Shown here one piece after another: positions 22,871-32,814 of a stretch of DNA of 64,000 bases. Source of the stretch: Candidatus Altimarinota bacterium (GTDB lineage: Bacteria > Patescibacteriota > Gracilibacteria > BD1-5 > UBA2023); NCBI GenBank assembly GCA_023230505.1, contig JALNXF010000002.1, positions 62,001 through 126,000 on the forward strand, given 5' to 3'. Under the pieces are notes generated by a model. That model saw only the letters and a list, made by a program, of their open reading frames with translations, searched no databases and had not been told where the DNA came from. Positions within the stretch are counted from its first letter, which is position 1. The number at the start of each line of letters is the position of its first letter. A program made the position numbers and the translations under genes.

Positions 22871-23638
22871 ATGAACACGACCACTACTACTGCAGTAGAA
22901 AACAAAAACTTTTTTTCCTCGCTCTTTAACTCCTACTGGAAGACCGGATACCGATTTTCCACAGTTCTTACAGCAATGATTATGGTGATATTTATTGGCA
23001 TTATCTACTATGGGCCACGCCAATCTTTTTATCAAATAATAATCGCTTGTATTGCTACCAGTGCCAATACTAGTACTGGTATCAGTACCATTGTCGGTAT
23101 TTTAATTGGTTCAGTTAGTGGTACTGTTATTCTTATAACTGGAGGATATCTTTGGGCAAAAAATAGAAAATATTTCTTGCCTTTTGTTCTCTTATTTACA
23201 ACAATATTTTCTTGGTTTATATTTTCAAATCAGCTGACCGAAACAAAAGTCGGTGACGTTGATTTTGAGATGTATTCCAAAGTTGATGGAAAACTGGCAA
23301 AGAAGTCTGTGTTCATTCCTCGATTCTTTAGCACTTTGGAGGATGAATACTTTGCGGTTGTAAAGCTTGCTCCAAGGAAAATAATTGTCAAGGTAATCAT
23401 TCCTGACAACCCAAAAGCAAAATGGAGAGGGGGACTAGAGCTTAACGATACAATTTTCGTGGAGCTCCAACCCTTGAACTACGAGGCTAGGAAGAGAATC
23501 ATGGGATCTGGACTCTGGCAGATTGAGACAAAAACCACCTCAAAGGCAGATGCTCCAGAGGCAATAAAGATTGAGATTATAAAACAACTCAGTCTTGAGC
23601 CAAGTGATGTTAACATTAAGGTGAGTGATATCTGAAAC
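22871..23638 (+). CDS. Membrane protein with soluble C-terminal domain, cassette A; UGA-terminated
   Basis: 254 residues if TGA at 23636-23638 ends it. Residues 30-120 contain about three membrane helices with a Thr/Ser/Gly-rich stretch (TSTGISTIVGILIGSVSGT). The C-terminal ~130 residues form a soluble alpha/beta domain with LAPRKIIVKVIIPDNP and LELNDTIFVELQPLNYEA. No family recognised. No internal TGA occurs; glycine is GGN. In the host code the terminal TGA would be read as Gly, and translation would end at TAG 23639-23641+ after one more residue (Gly-Asn-stop). This is good evidence of a standard-code origin. CTGGAGG lies before the ATG. Confidence 0.75.
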
Positions 23639-23670
23639 TAGATTATTGCTTACAAGATAAAAATTTTAGG

Positions 23671-23699
23671 AAATCCCTCGCAATCGCGAGGGATTTTAG
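23671..23699 (+). terminator. Terminator 2 of cassette A
   Basis: AAATCCCTCG pairs with CGAGGGATTT, followed by TAGTTT. The hairpin and about 15 upstream bases repeat terminator 1 at 22722, indicating duplication. Confidence 0.85.
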
Positions 23700-23741
23700 T
23701 TTGCTTAAAAAAGCCATAAACTCGCTTTTTTGAAAAAACTT

Positions 23742-23787
23742 TTGACTTTATTTAATTTGTGAATATATTAGGGTGTAAATATTACAC
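23742..23787 (+). promoter_or_regulatory. nadE promoter with candidate NrtR operator
   Basis: TTGACT at 23742-23747 and TATATT at 23764-23769 (16-bp spacer). GTGTAAATATTACAC at 23773-23787 is an inverted repeat GTGTAA-N3-TTACAC over the expected transcription start. Related sites occur at nrtR, pncA and the PP2C operon. Assignment to NrtR is inferred from the regulator gene in this operon region. Confidence 0.65.
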
Positions 23788-23842
23788 ATAGATTAAATTT
23801 TAAGAATAATAGTGAAGTTTATTTTTTTAGAAAATTAATTGA

Positions 23843-23863
23843 GTGTAATATATACAGTATAAT
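23843..23863 (+). promoter_or_regulatory. Second, degenerate operator-like site before nadE
   Basis: GTGTAATATATACAG at 23843-23857 keeps one perfect half-site GTGTAA and a weakened second half. It is adjacent to a TATAAT at 23858-23863. Spacing of 70 bases from the first site could allow cooperative binding. Confidence 0.45.
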
Positions 23864-23878
23864 TTAATTTAAGTAATT

Positions 23879-25693
23879 ATGTACAAAATAGCACAAATGG
23901 AGGTAATCCCAGGAAGACCTGATATAAATCAACAAAACATAATAGATCAAATAAATCTAGCTAAAGATGAATGAAGAGATTTAATTGTATTCCCTGAAAT
24001 GGCGGTGCCTGGATATATGCTCGGAGATAAATGGGAAAATGATAGATTTGTAATAGATTCATACAGAAAAAATGAGAAAATTATAGAAGCTACAAGATGA
24101 AAAATCACAGCTATTTGGGGAAATGTTTTGCCAGAATTTAGCCAAAATAGAAAATGAGAAGATGGAAGATTAAGAAAATATAATGCTGCGTTTGTGGCTA
24201 GTAATTGAGCTCTTATTACTAATTGGTGAAGCTGAGAAGCAGTAATTAAGACTCTTATGCCAAAATACAGAGAATTTGATGATGAGAGATATTTTTATTC
24301 TACTCTTAAATTAGCCCAGGAAAGATGAGAAGATTATAGAGATTATTTGGAGCCTTATGAGCTAATAATAGACAATGTAAGAAGAAAGGTCGGAGTAATA
24401 ATTTGTGAGGATATGTGGGATGAAGATTATTTTGCGAAACCAACTGAAATCCTGAAATCAAAATGAGCTGAGTTAATTTTTAATCTTTCATCTTCACCTT
24501 TTGGAAATTGAAAACAAGGAAAAAGAGATAGGATTTTAGAGGAAAAAAGTAAGTGAATTGAGCTAATTTATGCGAATAATGTCTGAATTCAGAATAACTG
24601 AAAAAATATTTTTACATTCGACGGGGCTTCAGTTATTTACAAAAATTGAAAAAAAATAGCTCAAGCCAAGAGTTTTGAAGAAACTGGAATTACTCTAAAA
24701 ACTGGAATTGAAAACGAAAAAGAAGAAATTGAAAAAATATTTGAATCTCTAGTTTATGCGATAAAAGAGTATTTTAAGCTCATTAAAAAAGAAAAAGTAG
24801 TACTGTGATTATCTGGATGAGTAGATAGTGCAGTGGTTGCAGCCCTGATGACTTTGGCTCTATGAAAGAAAAATGTAATTACAGTTAATATGCCATCTCG
24901 CTTTAATTCAGAGACTACAAAAGATCTGGCAAAATTACAGGCAGAAAGATTATGAGTGAAATATTTTACTTTTCCAATCCAAGAGAGTGTAGATAATACA
25001 GCTTGAGAATTTGAGAAAATATTTGGTAAAAAAATAGAATGATTGGTGCTAGAAAATATACAAGCTCGTGACAGATGATCTAGAGTTTTGGCTTGAGTAA
25101 GTGCAATTTATAACGCGGTTTTTACAAATAACTGAAATAAATCAGAAATAGCACAAGGTTACGCAACGCTCTATTGAGATGTAAATTGAAGTATTTGCCC
25201 AATTTGAGATTTATACAAAACACAAGTTTGGGAATTAGCTCGCTTTATAAATACAAAACACCCAAATTTAATTCTAGAAGAAATAATTAATATTATCCCA
25301 TCAGCAGAATTAAGCGAAAATCAAGATGTAGACAAATGATTATGAGATCCGTTTAATTACGAATATCTCGACAAACTTCTCTACCAATTCGTAGAACTCA
25401 GAAAAGACCCAGTTGAAATTTTAGAATATTTTAGAGATTGAGTCTTACAAGAAAAATTAAATCTTGATAATCCAGTAGAAAAATATTTCAAAAACACTTT
25501 AGCATTTATAGCGGATTTAGAAAAAGTTTATAAAAATCTTAATTTATTTTTCTTCAAAAGAATTCAAGCTCCTCCGATAATTTCAGTCAGCAAAAGAGCC
25601 TTCTGATACGACCTACGCGAAGCAGTTCTCGATGATTATATACTAACACAGTACACAAAATTAAAAGAAGAAATATTAACTAACCAAAAGTAA
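23879..25693 (+). CDS. nadE: Glutamine-dependent NAD+ synthetase
   Basis: 604 residues with two domains. The N-terminal nitrilase-type glutaminase (~1-280) has Glu in FPEMAVPGY, Lys in MPKYREFDDERYF and the nucleophile in VGVIICEDMWD. The C-terminal ATP pyrophosphatase domain has LGLSGGVDSAVVA near residue 310, with UGA encoding two of its glycines. LYGDVNGSICPIGDLYKTQV is typical of the family. The enzyme amidates nicotinate adenine dinucleotide to NAD+ using glutamine. It heads nadE-nadK-nadD-Nudix, with a 2-base gap to nadK. A promoter and operator-like sites lie directly upstream. Confidence 0.97.
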
Positions 25694-25695
25694 CT

Positions 25696-26523
25696 ATGCA
25701 CAATAAAACAAGTGCCCTTGGGGTAAAAAAATTTGAATTAGATAATGCGGTAATATTAGCTGATGAATTCAGTCTCGCTTCAAAGCCAGAAATCATGGAA
25801 TTTATAAAATCTAAGGAGGCACTAAAAATCGCAAATATTACAAAAGAAAAATTCTATATGGTGCTGGGTTGAGATGGTACAATGCTTAGAGCCATAGAAC
25901 AGACTTACAAAGACAATCTTGCATATCTTGGAATTAATTTCTGATCTAAATGATTTTTGCTCAATGAAAAAGATTTTGTGCTAAAAGAAAACGAAGTCTT
26001 TAAAAAAATGGAATACCCACTTCTTTATGTCGAAGTTAATGATGGAAAAAATAAATTTCGTCAGGTTGCTTTTAATGAAGCACAAGTCAAAACTTCAGGT
26101 TGACATTTGATAGACATAAATATGCAAGTCGGAGACAATTCAAAAATTAGACTTAAATGAGATTGAGTTCTAGTTGTAACTCCTGCCTGATCTACAGGTT
26201 ATAATATCTCAGCTGGATGACCAGTTTTACCACATACTTCTCCTAATTTTATAGCTACTCCTCTTCTCAGTTTTGAGCCAAGAAATATGAAATCAATAAT
26301 TTTTGAAAATAATAAAGAAGTGGTAATCACAAATAATAACGAGAGATGATATGAGCTATCTGTATATGCAGATTCTACCCCACTAGTTGAAAAAAATAAT
26401 CATGACCTAGAAATTAGAATTAGAAAATCAAAAACTGCAGTAAAACTCCTAATAGCCGGCAGTTACGAGCAAATTTGGAATGGAAAAATATTTAGTGAAC
26501 AATGATTTGAAATGATAAAATAA
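25696..26523 (+). CDS. nadK: NAD kinase
   Basis: 275 residues. The GGDGT motif appears as VLGGDGTMLRAIE, the second Gly being UGA. The glycine-rich signature TPAGSTGYNISAGGP VLP is intact. The enzyme phosphorylates NAD+ to NADP+. The start is the first ATG after nadE (2-base gap). The first 12 codons (MHNKTSALGVKK) are closely similar in DNA to those of pncA at 41241 although the proteins are unrelated: 31 of 36 bases match, including 17 in a row. NadK itself would be expected to begin near FELDNAVILAD, so this leader is an addition. Confidence 0.95.
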
Positions 26524-26544
26524 TATCTCTTAACCTTAATAAAT

Positions 26545-27123
26545 ATGAAACCAAGAATAGCACTTTATGGATGAGCATTTGACCCACCACAATTAGCTCA
26601 CGAGACAATAGCTCGAGAAGCTATAAAACAATTAAATTTAGACAAATTATATATAGTGCCTAGCTGACCAAGATCCGACAAAGTATACAAGGCCAGCCAA
26701 GAATATAGAGAGAAAATTATGGAAATATTCACGGAAAATATAAATTCTCCAAAAGTCGAGCTCAGTAAAGATTTTCTAGATTGAAAAATAAAAAATACAA
26801 CACTAAACACTGACAAATTATTTAGACAAAAACTATGATTTTCTCCTTACCAAATATTTTGATCTGATGTAATTGATAATATGTGGGAACGGGATCCGGC
26901 CGGAGAAGTAGCACTCAGACTCCCAAAAATTATCGTAAAAAGACCCTGATTTGAAGTGGACACTTCTAAAATAGATAATTTTATATTACTTGAACCCTTC
27001 AAAAACTCTGAAGTCGCAGACCTATCAAGCACACTTATAAGAGAAAATATTAAAAAAAGAGTGTTTGATTGACTAAATGGTGTGCTCGCAAATTTTATAG
27101 ACCAAAACAAATTATATATTTAA
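26545..27123 (+). CDS. nadD: Nicotinate-nucleotide adenylyltransferase
   Basis: 192 residues. The nucleotidyltransferase motif is LYGGAFDPPQLAH, the usual GGxFDPxHxGH with the second His position changed to QLAH. The C-terminal motif is LSSTLIRENI, equivalent to ISSTxIR. The enzyme adenylates nicotinate mononucleotide. It is within the nadE operon, ~20 bases after nadK. The substitution of Gly by Leu/Ala in HxGH (QLAH keeps only the last His) is noticeable but seen in divergent NadD proteins. Confidence 0.9.
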
Positions 27124-27135
27124 CCCAAAAAAATT

Positions 27136-27705
27136 ATGAAAAATAGTAAAATAGAGCTAGGAGCTCAGACTCTAGTACACGAAGGAAGATTCCTTAGTTA
27201 TTTGCACCAAGAATTTATCTGAATTAATTGAAAAGTTGGAAATTATGAGATGATAGTGAGAAATAAAGTAAATGATATTATCGCAGTATTGCCTGTAACA
27301 AGTGATAATAAAGTTATTTTAATTAAACAATTTCGCATTCCCCTAGCTCGTGATGTTATTGAAGTTCCAGCCGGACTCGGAGATAAACCAAATGAAAATC
27401 CTCTCGCCATTCTAGACAGAGAACTAAAAGAAGAAGTATGATACGAGAGTGATAACGCCATATTTTGCTTTGAATCTCCGACTTCGTCAGGTCTTACAAA
27501 TGAGACTTGTAAATGTTATATTGCCTTTGATTGCAAAAAAGTAACCGAAGAATTGGCTCACGAATGAGCGGAACAAATCGAAGTATTAGAATTTGATTTA
27601 GACAATATTTTTGAGGAACTAGACAAACTAAACCAACAATGATTTATGATTTGATCTAAAGTTTATGGATTGTTATTTTGGCTGGACAAATTAAAGAAGA
27701 AATAA
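27136..27705 (+). CDS. Nudix hydrolase, ADP-ribose pyrophosphatase type
   Basis: 189 residues. The Nudix box is VPAGLGDKPNENPLAILDRE followed by LKEEVGYES; its catalytic REUxEExGU half is intact, so it should be active. VIEVPAG and SPTSSGLTNE are typical of the ADP-ribose pyrophosphatase (NudF-like) subgroup. Such enzymes hydrolyse ADP-ribose to AMP and ribose 5-phosphate, recycling NAD breakdown products. It is the last gene of the nadE operon; the NrtR gene follows with its own promoter. Confidence 0.9.
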
Positions 27706-27708
27706 ATT

Positions 27709-27751
27709 TTGCATTTTTAATAAATTTTAATATAATTTGTATCAATTACAC
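27709..27751 (+). promoter_or_regulatory. nrtR promoter with weak operator-like site
   Basis: TTGCAT at 27709-27714, TATAAT at 27731-27736 (16-bp spacer). TTGTATCAATTACAC at 27737-27751 keeps one perfect half-site TTACAC and 4 of 6 positions in the other, at the same position relative to -10 as at nadE and pncA. It suggests autoregulation. Confidence 0.5.
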
Positions 27752-27766
27752 TCTAATTATAGTCTT

Positions 27767-28471
27767 ATGGCAATAAATCATGATGAGATAAAGAAGAAAT
27801 TTTCAGAAAATATTTTCTGACTTTCTATTCCAGTTTTGGCTTTGGATATAGTGATATTTACTATTTTTAATGACAAGCTCTGTGTAGTCCTGACTACTCG
27901 CCCAAAAGAGCCAGAAAAAGGAAAATTGATTTTGCCTGGTTGAGTTATAAAAAGTGGATTTTCTCTTGAAGAAAATTTTGATGATATCCTACTTCGTAAA
28001 ACCTGAATTGATGGAGTTTATAAAGAACAACTTTATTCATTTTGAGAATCAGACAGAGACCCAAGATGACACATAGTTTCTATTGCATATTATGCCCTAG
28101 TAGACAAGGACCAATTCTTAAAAGACGCTGATTTTACCAAGATTCAACTAGTTGAATATGATAAATTGGGCGAAGTAGAACTCGGTTTTGACCATAAAAG
28201 TATTATAGAATATGCCAAAAAAAGACTTAATTGGAAACTAGAATATACAACAATTGCAAAAAATATCCTACCTATAAAATTCACTCTTACTCAGCTTCAA
28301 AAAGCCTATGAGATAATACTAGGATACGATATAGACAAGAGAAATTTCCGTAAAAAAATTATTTCTCTCAAAATTCTAAAAGAAACCGGAGACCTCGAAA
28401 AAGTAAGGTCCAATATGGCGAAATTATACGAATTCTCAGACAAAGAATTAAAAATAATTGGTATTTTATAA
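27767..28471 (+). CDS. nrtR: NrtR-type Nudix-related transcriptional regulator of NAD metabolism
   Basis: 234 residues. The N-terminal Nudix fold (~1-145) has a degenerate box (LPGGVIKSGFSLEENFDDIL, no REUxEE), as in NrtR regulators that sense ADP-ribose rather than hydrolyse it. SFGESDRDPRGHIVSIAYYA is a family hallmark. The C-terminal winged helix (~150-234) contains FTLTQLQKAYEIIL and DKRNFRKKI. In known bacteria NrtR represses NAD synthesis genes and is released by ADP-ribose. Here it sits just after nadE-nadK-nadD-Nudix with its own promoter and ends at a strong hairpin. Confidence 0.93.
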
Positions 28472-28486
28472 ATAAATTTTAAAACG

Positions 28487-28520
28487 AAAAAATCGTAGGA
28501 GGAGCTCCTACGATTTTTTA
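28487..28520. terminator. Bidirectional terminator after nrtR
   Basis: AAAAAATCGTAGGAG / CTCCTACGATTTTTT is a near-perfect long hairpin. It also ends the minus-strand cassette gene at 28535. Confidence 0.9.
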
Positions 28521-28534
28521 TTCAAGATGAAAAT

Positions 28535-28819
28535 TTAGAAGAGCCAGCCGAGGAAAAACCCCAGAATGCGTTTTACGAAACTTCCTACCGCTCCTCCGAG
28601 AAGGAGGCCCACAGAGATGACAATCCCCATAAGCACATAGAAAATTCCACCATACCCTTCAGACGAACTCTTTTTGATGTTGGTAAGGTAGATTTTAGTG
28701 CCCACTACCACTACGACAATCAGCAGGACAGATGCCCAGAATCCTAACCAGATTCCGACCAAAATTCCTACAGAAAACATCGCCAACAGCATAAGAAAAC
28801 CCTTAAGTCCCATTTTCAT
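28535..28819 (-). CDS. Small Gly-rich membrane protein, standard-code composition
   Basis: 94 residues. Two to three hydrophobic stretches cover most of the protein: GILVGIWLGFWASVLLIVVV and the C-terminal GIVISVGLLLGGAVGSF. About 14 glycines are all GGN, no TGA. Shine-Dalgarno AAGGGGAAATGAG precedes ATG AAA ATG. A minus-strand promoter (TTGACA near 28912, TATATT-like -10) lies upstream. It looks like a one-gene imported cassette sharing its terminator with nrtR. No family recognised. Confidence 0.7.
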   Translation of the reverse strand: MKMGLKGFLMLLAMFSVGILVGIWLGFWASVLLIVVVVVGTKIYLTNIKKSSSEGYGGIFYVLMGIVISVGLLLGGAVGSFVKRILGFFLGWLF

Positions 28820-28929
28820 CTCATTTCCCCTTTTGTATGAAGAATTATTATTTAAAATAGTTAAACAAATAACGCTTGTGATTTTAAATATAAATATATT
28901 GTGCTGTTTGTCAAGTTTTTTATTTTTTC

Positions 28930-28954
28930 ACTAAAATCTACTAAAAGTTTGATT
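28930..28954. repeat. 25-bp direct repeat, left copy
   Basis: ACTAAAATCTACTAAAAGTT plus TGATT; an identical 25-bp copy is at 29972-29996. The pair brackets the gene at 28953-29900, whose stop codon lies inside this copy. A TGTCAA precedes both copies. Confidence 0.85.
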
Positions 28955-29900
28955 AATCTAAAGTTACTTTATTATTCCATGCTGATTTTTTGATATCTGG
29001 TTGAGTTACTTCTATAATTTCTTCTGGATCTATTTTCCAAAAAACATAACTTTCGGTGCTATTACTATCCCATTTATGAGCACTTTCTCTATCATCAACT
29101 ATAATTGAAAGTAAATTGTTTTTGACTCTGTCAAAAATTGAAGGAGTTTTTACTGCATGTTCAGTATAAGATATTAAGTCAATTTTTGGTATTTTAATTT
29201 TAAATAAATAAAATTTTCTTCAATCATTTTTTACTCAAAAATGCCTTCAAACAGCAATTGCAATATCTCTTTCATATGAGATTGAGACAAAAGGGGATAA
29301 ATGATTTTCATTATGAATATGTCTTTCATATAAATCATTTACGTAAGCTGATAAAATCTGTGCTTCAAATTGTATTTCAGGTTCATCAAAATCTGGAATC
29401 TTAAGTACAAAATTAGAATTTATTCAACTTTTTTCAATATATTCTAATTCTTCTTGGGTCAACATCATTCCTCTCCAAACTTCTTGATATCCTAATTTTT
29501 TACTAAATGCTTGTCTTGCATCTAGAAAAGAAAGATTAGATATTTGAGGCTCCTTTATAAATTCCATAAATTCTGGCAAATATGTCATTAATCAATGATC
29601 TAAGCTTAAACTAGAAAAATTTTCATACTTTTCTCTAAATTCTCAATAAATTGTTAGTTCTTTTGGAGTTGTCCAACCTCAACTAGTTTTGTTCCACTGA
29701 CAATCTCAATAATCATTTCAAGAATAATTCTCAAAAATTTTAGTTAGAATTTTACTACGAGTGAAAAAATCTGAATTTTTTAAAAATGAAGCAAATTCTT
29801 TAATTTTGGACATTCAGCAAATTCTTTTAACTGCATTGCTATTACCTCTAGATATTCTAATTTTATCTAAATCTTGAACATTATAATTATTTGTATTCAT
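28953..29900 (-). CDS. Possible ADP-ribosyltransferase-like protein
   Basis: 315 residues with about ten UGA glycines, so host-coded. Three segments match the R-S-E order of ADP-ribosyltransferase folds: EVWRGMMLT (Arg, ~residue 140), HLSPFVSISYERDIAIAVG (Ser-x-Ser strand, ~205), and STESYVFWKIDPEEIIEV (Glu, ~290). Between them are IKIPKIDLISY and LLSIIVDDRESAH. The N-terminal ~130 residues are helical and contain WNKTSGGWTTPKEL. If the fold call is right it would consume NAD+, fitting the NAD gene neighbourhood. The call is from motif pattern only; a different alpha/beta enzyme is possible. It is bracketed by 25-bp direct repeats. Confidence 0.5.
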
Positions 29901-29971
29901 ATATAATTATGAAGTTATTTACTTATGGCTTAAATATTATCATAAATTACTTTTTATGTCAAAATTTCTAT

Positions 29972-29996
29972 ACTAAAATCTACTAAAAGTTTGATT
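29972..29996. repeat. 25-bp direct repeat, right copy
   Basis: Identical to 28930-28954, in the same orientation. It lies in the promoter region of the minus-strand gene 28953-29900, just before the divergent gene at 30050. Confidence 0.85.
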
Positions 29997-30049
29997 TTTG
30001 TAATTTGTTTGGTAAGCTGTATTTATTGTTATTTTTAATAAATAAATTT

Positions 30050-31663
30050 ATGGCTTATTTACTATTTCCTGGAAGACATCATCTTCTGACTAATTTTCAA
30101 TTACAGGAATTAAACTTTATTACACAGTGAGACATCTCGACTTTTAAGGATGTACATGGCAAAAATATTAAAATAAAGGAGCCTATTGATACTATAATCT
30201 GGGTTATTACTTCTGCTAATCATTCAAATACTCGTCGCAATCCAATTCCTGGTTATCGTCGCGAGGCTATGATAGAGGATTTTGGGAGAGATATAGACGC
30301 GAAAAGTTTTGTGTATCATATTGATGATATCTGAGTTAGCCCGAGATTTGCTCATTATGTAATTTCTAAAATAGAAGTAGATAGCAATGGTAAACATATT
30401 CTTACTCCAGAAAATACAATTTTGGGCTGTTCAACTCCGGAAGTTATAGATATGTATGAGAAGCTGTGATTTCAGACTCTTCCATTTGAGCTAGAAAATA
30501 TAGAAAAAAGGACTTTTAAAGCGGAGCTTCCGTGGGATATGGTGGAAAATATTATTGATTGTAATAAAAAATGAACTAATCGGCAAAAAGATACTAAATA
30601 CCTACAAAAAGTCTCTAGAGCTAGTCGTAAAATGTATGAAAAATATGATTTTTGAGATTTGATAATAAATCTCCATAATGATCCACTTTTATGAAATGAT
30701 GGGGATATTACAGAGACAAGGGATTATAATACTTATGTTCGTGCTTTTGATAACTGAGCCAAGAGAAAATATGAAATAATTAAAAATACAGTTAAACCCG
30801 GTCGTATTGTAGATATTGGATGTTGTACAGGTTCGCTTATTAGAGAGCTTACACTCGATGAGAGATTTAGAGAATCTGATTTTTATGGAATAGAAGTTGC
30901 CCGTAAATTATATAATGAGTGTCTTCATCGCAAAGCCCAATGACATTTTGCCAATGAAAATGTGTTTTTCTATCAAAGAAATGTCGCTACAAGCAATATT
31001 TTTCCTTCAAACAATATTGATACTTTCACAACTTTTTCCCTTACTCATGAGATTATGTCTTATCAGAAAGAGAAAACTTTGACTAATTTTATATCTCTAA
31101 TTTACGACCAACTAAAATTTGGATGAAGATGGATAAATGTGGATGTTGTAGGACCAGAAAATAAAGATGAAATAGTCTATATGAAGCTAAATACATCAGA
31201 TTGAATAAATGAAAATTATGACAGAATTTTTGATAAAAATGAACAAGATAAATTCAGAGAATATCTTGATTCTCTCTCAACTTACTCTAGATTTCTAAGG
31301 TTTGCCCAAGATTTTCGCTTTGAGGAGAATGAACTTATAAAATATAAAATAGAAGATATAGAAGGCTCAAAATACATAAAACTCAAAATGCAAGATGCCT
31401 GCGAATTTCTAAGTAAAAAAGATTATACTGATAATTGGTACTCAGAAATGCACGAGACTTTTTGTTTCTGGAGCTTCAGCGACTGGCAAAAAACACTCAA
31501 AAAACACAATTTCAAAATCCTTAAAGAATCCCATGATTTCACTAATCCTTGGATAGTAGAAAATAGATTTGAGTGAAAAGTAGAGTTTTTTAAGAAAAAT
31601 GGAAATAAACTCGAGAGTTTGGATTATCCTGTGACTAATATGGTGATAGTGGTGGAGAAGTAG
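30050..31663 (+). CDS. Nucleotidyltransferase-like domain fused to SAM methyltransferase
   Basis: 537 residues. The N-terminal ~170 residues resemble NMN adenylyltransferases of the NadM type: LLFPGRHHLLTNFQLQEL aligns with GRFQPxHxGH, and ITSANHSNTRRNPIPGYRRE with the SAQxSHTxxNPFTxGER signature. The catalytic HxGH is replaced by TNFQ, so catalysis is doubtful. The middle holds a SAM methyltransferase core, RIVDIGCCTGSLIREL near residue 265, and FTTFSLTHEIMSY. The C-terminal part contains ETFCFWSFSDWQKTLKKHNF, typical of methyltransferase ends. A methyl acceptor is unknown; nicotinamide or a nucleotide is a guess from context. Host code (many UGA). Confidence 0.65.
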
Positions 31664-31668
31664 GGGAA

Positions 31669-32736
31669 TTATTTTATTTTAACATAATGCAAATATTCGA
31701 TAGTTTCGTCTTTTTTATGATTTCTAGCTTCTGTTTTATCTGCTTTAAATCTTCTATATTTTTGTTTTAAAACTCAATAATCTCATCTTTTAGACATTAT
31801 CTTTTTTATTTCATCTAAATTCATTAATCACTCATCATTATAACTTAAAAATATATATTTTGCATCAATATTTTGAACTAAATCATCAAAAGCTTTTAGA
31901 ACTTCAGATTTTTTACAATAATCAGATTTTTGAATCGAGCAATCTCTCATTCAAGTAATTCATCTAATTTTTGGATTATCATATTTTGCTATAGTTTCTA
32001 AAATATGATAATTTCCACTATATTGTCTGTGATTGTATGGTGGATCCAAATAAACCACTTCATGACTTGTGTTTTTTATCAAGGAATTTATATCTTCATT
32101 AAAAACATCATGCTCTTGTTCATTTAAATAATAATTTGCTGGTTTTAATTCTAGAGTTTTTAAAGCTGATTTTTTTAGTTTTTTCAAAAAAGCTCAATAA
32201 ACACTAGCAGTATTTGCAACCTTATCTATTGCTTCAAGTAAGCTCGCAAGCAAAAAATAATATTCATTATCATTTATAAGTTTTTTCTTTTTCCAGCTCT
32301 CTATTTTTTGCCTTATTCCATCGCATCTTAAAGCATTTTCATCACTAAAATATAATCTCTCAAATTCTGCCCCAGTTGTTCATCCGACAGAATAATTTTT
32401 ATAAATAAATCATTTTTTTCAAGGTAGATTATTTAAATAGTTGCAAACTATTTCTTTATAATTATTTACATTTCAAACTAATAATTCAGGAATTTCATCC
32501 AACAATCAAGAAAAATATAAATCTTTATGATTTCAAATATAATTTTTATTTAAAATATAGCTATAATATTGCAAATCATTAGCTATAACCTTATGTCACT
32601 TTTGTTTGAAATATCTCCCAACTATTCCAGTTCATGCAAAGAGATCACTTAATATGAAATTTTTATTTCATACGACCTTTACAATATTTTTATAAATAAA
32701 ATCAAGTAGAGATTTTTTAGATCAAATATAGTTCAT
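31669..32736 (-). CDS. D12-class N6-adenine DNA methyltransferase
   Basis: 355 residues. Motif X/I are MNYIGSKKSLLDFI and LSDLFAGTGIVGRYF. The catalytic motif IV is VVYLDPPYNHRQYSGNYH near residue 225, and a YIFLSYNDEGLM strand follows. The DPPY motif and order define the alpha-type D12 (Dam-like) family. It is last in a minus-strand row of methyltransferase, HARE-HNH, HARE-nuclease-like and this gene, so it should protect the site cut by the linked nucleases. Host code. It converges with the methyltransferase fusion at 30050, with only about 5 bases between stops. Confidence 0.92.
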
Positions 32737-32814
32737 AAAAAAATAAACTAATAATTAATATTGGCTTATTTTACATGAAAACAAAATATTTTCAACAGAC
32801 TATAAATATCATTT

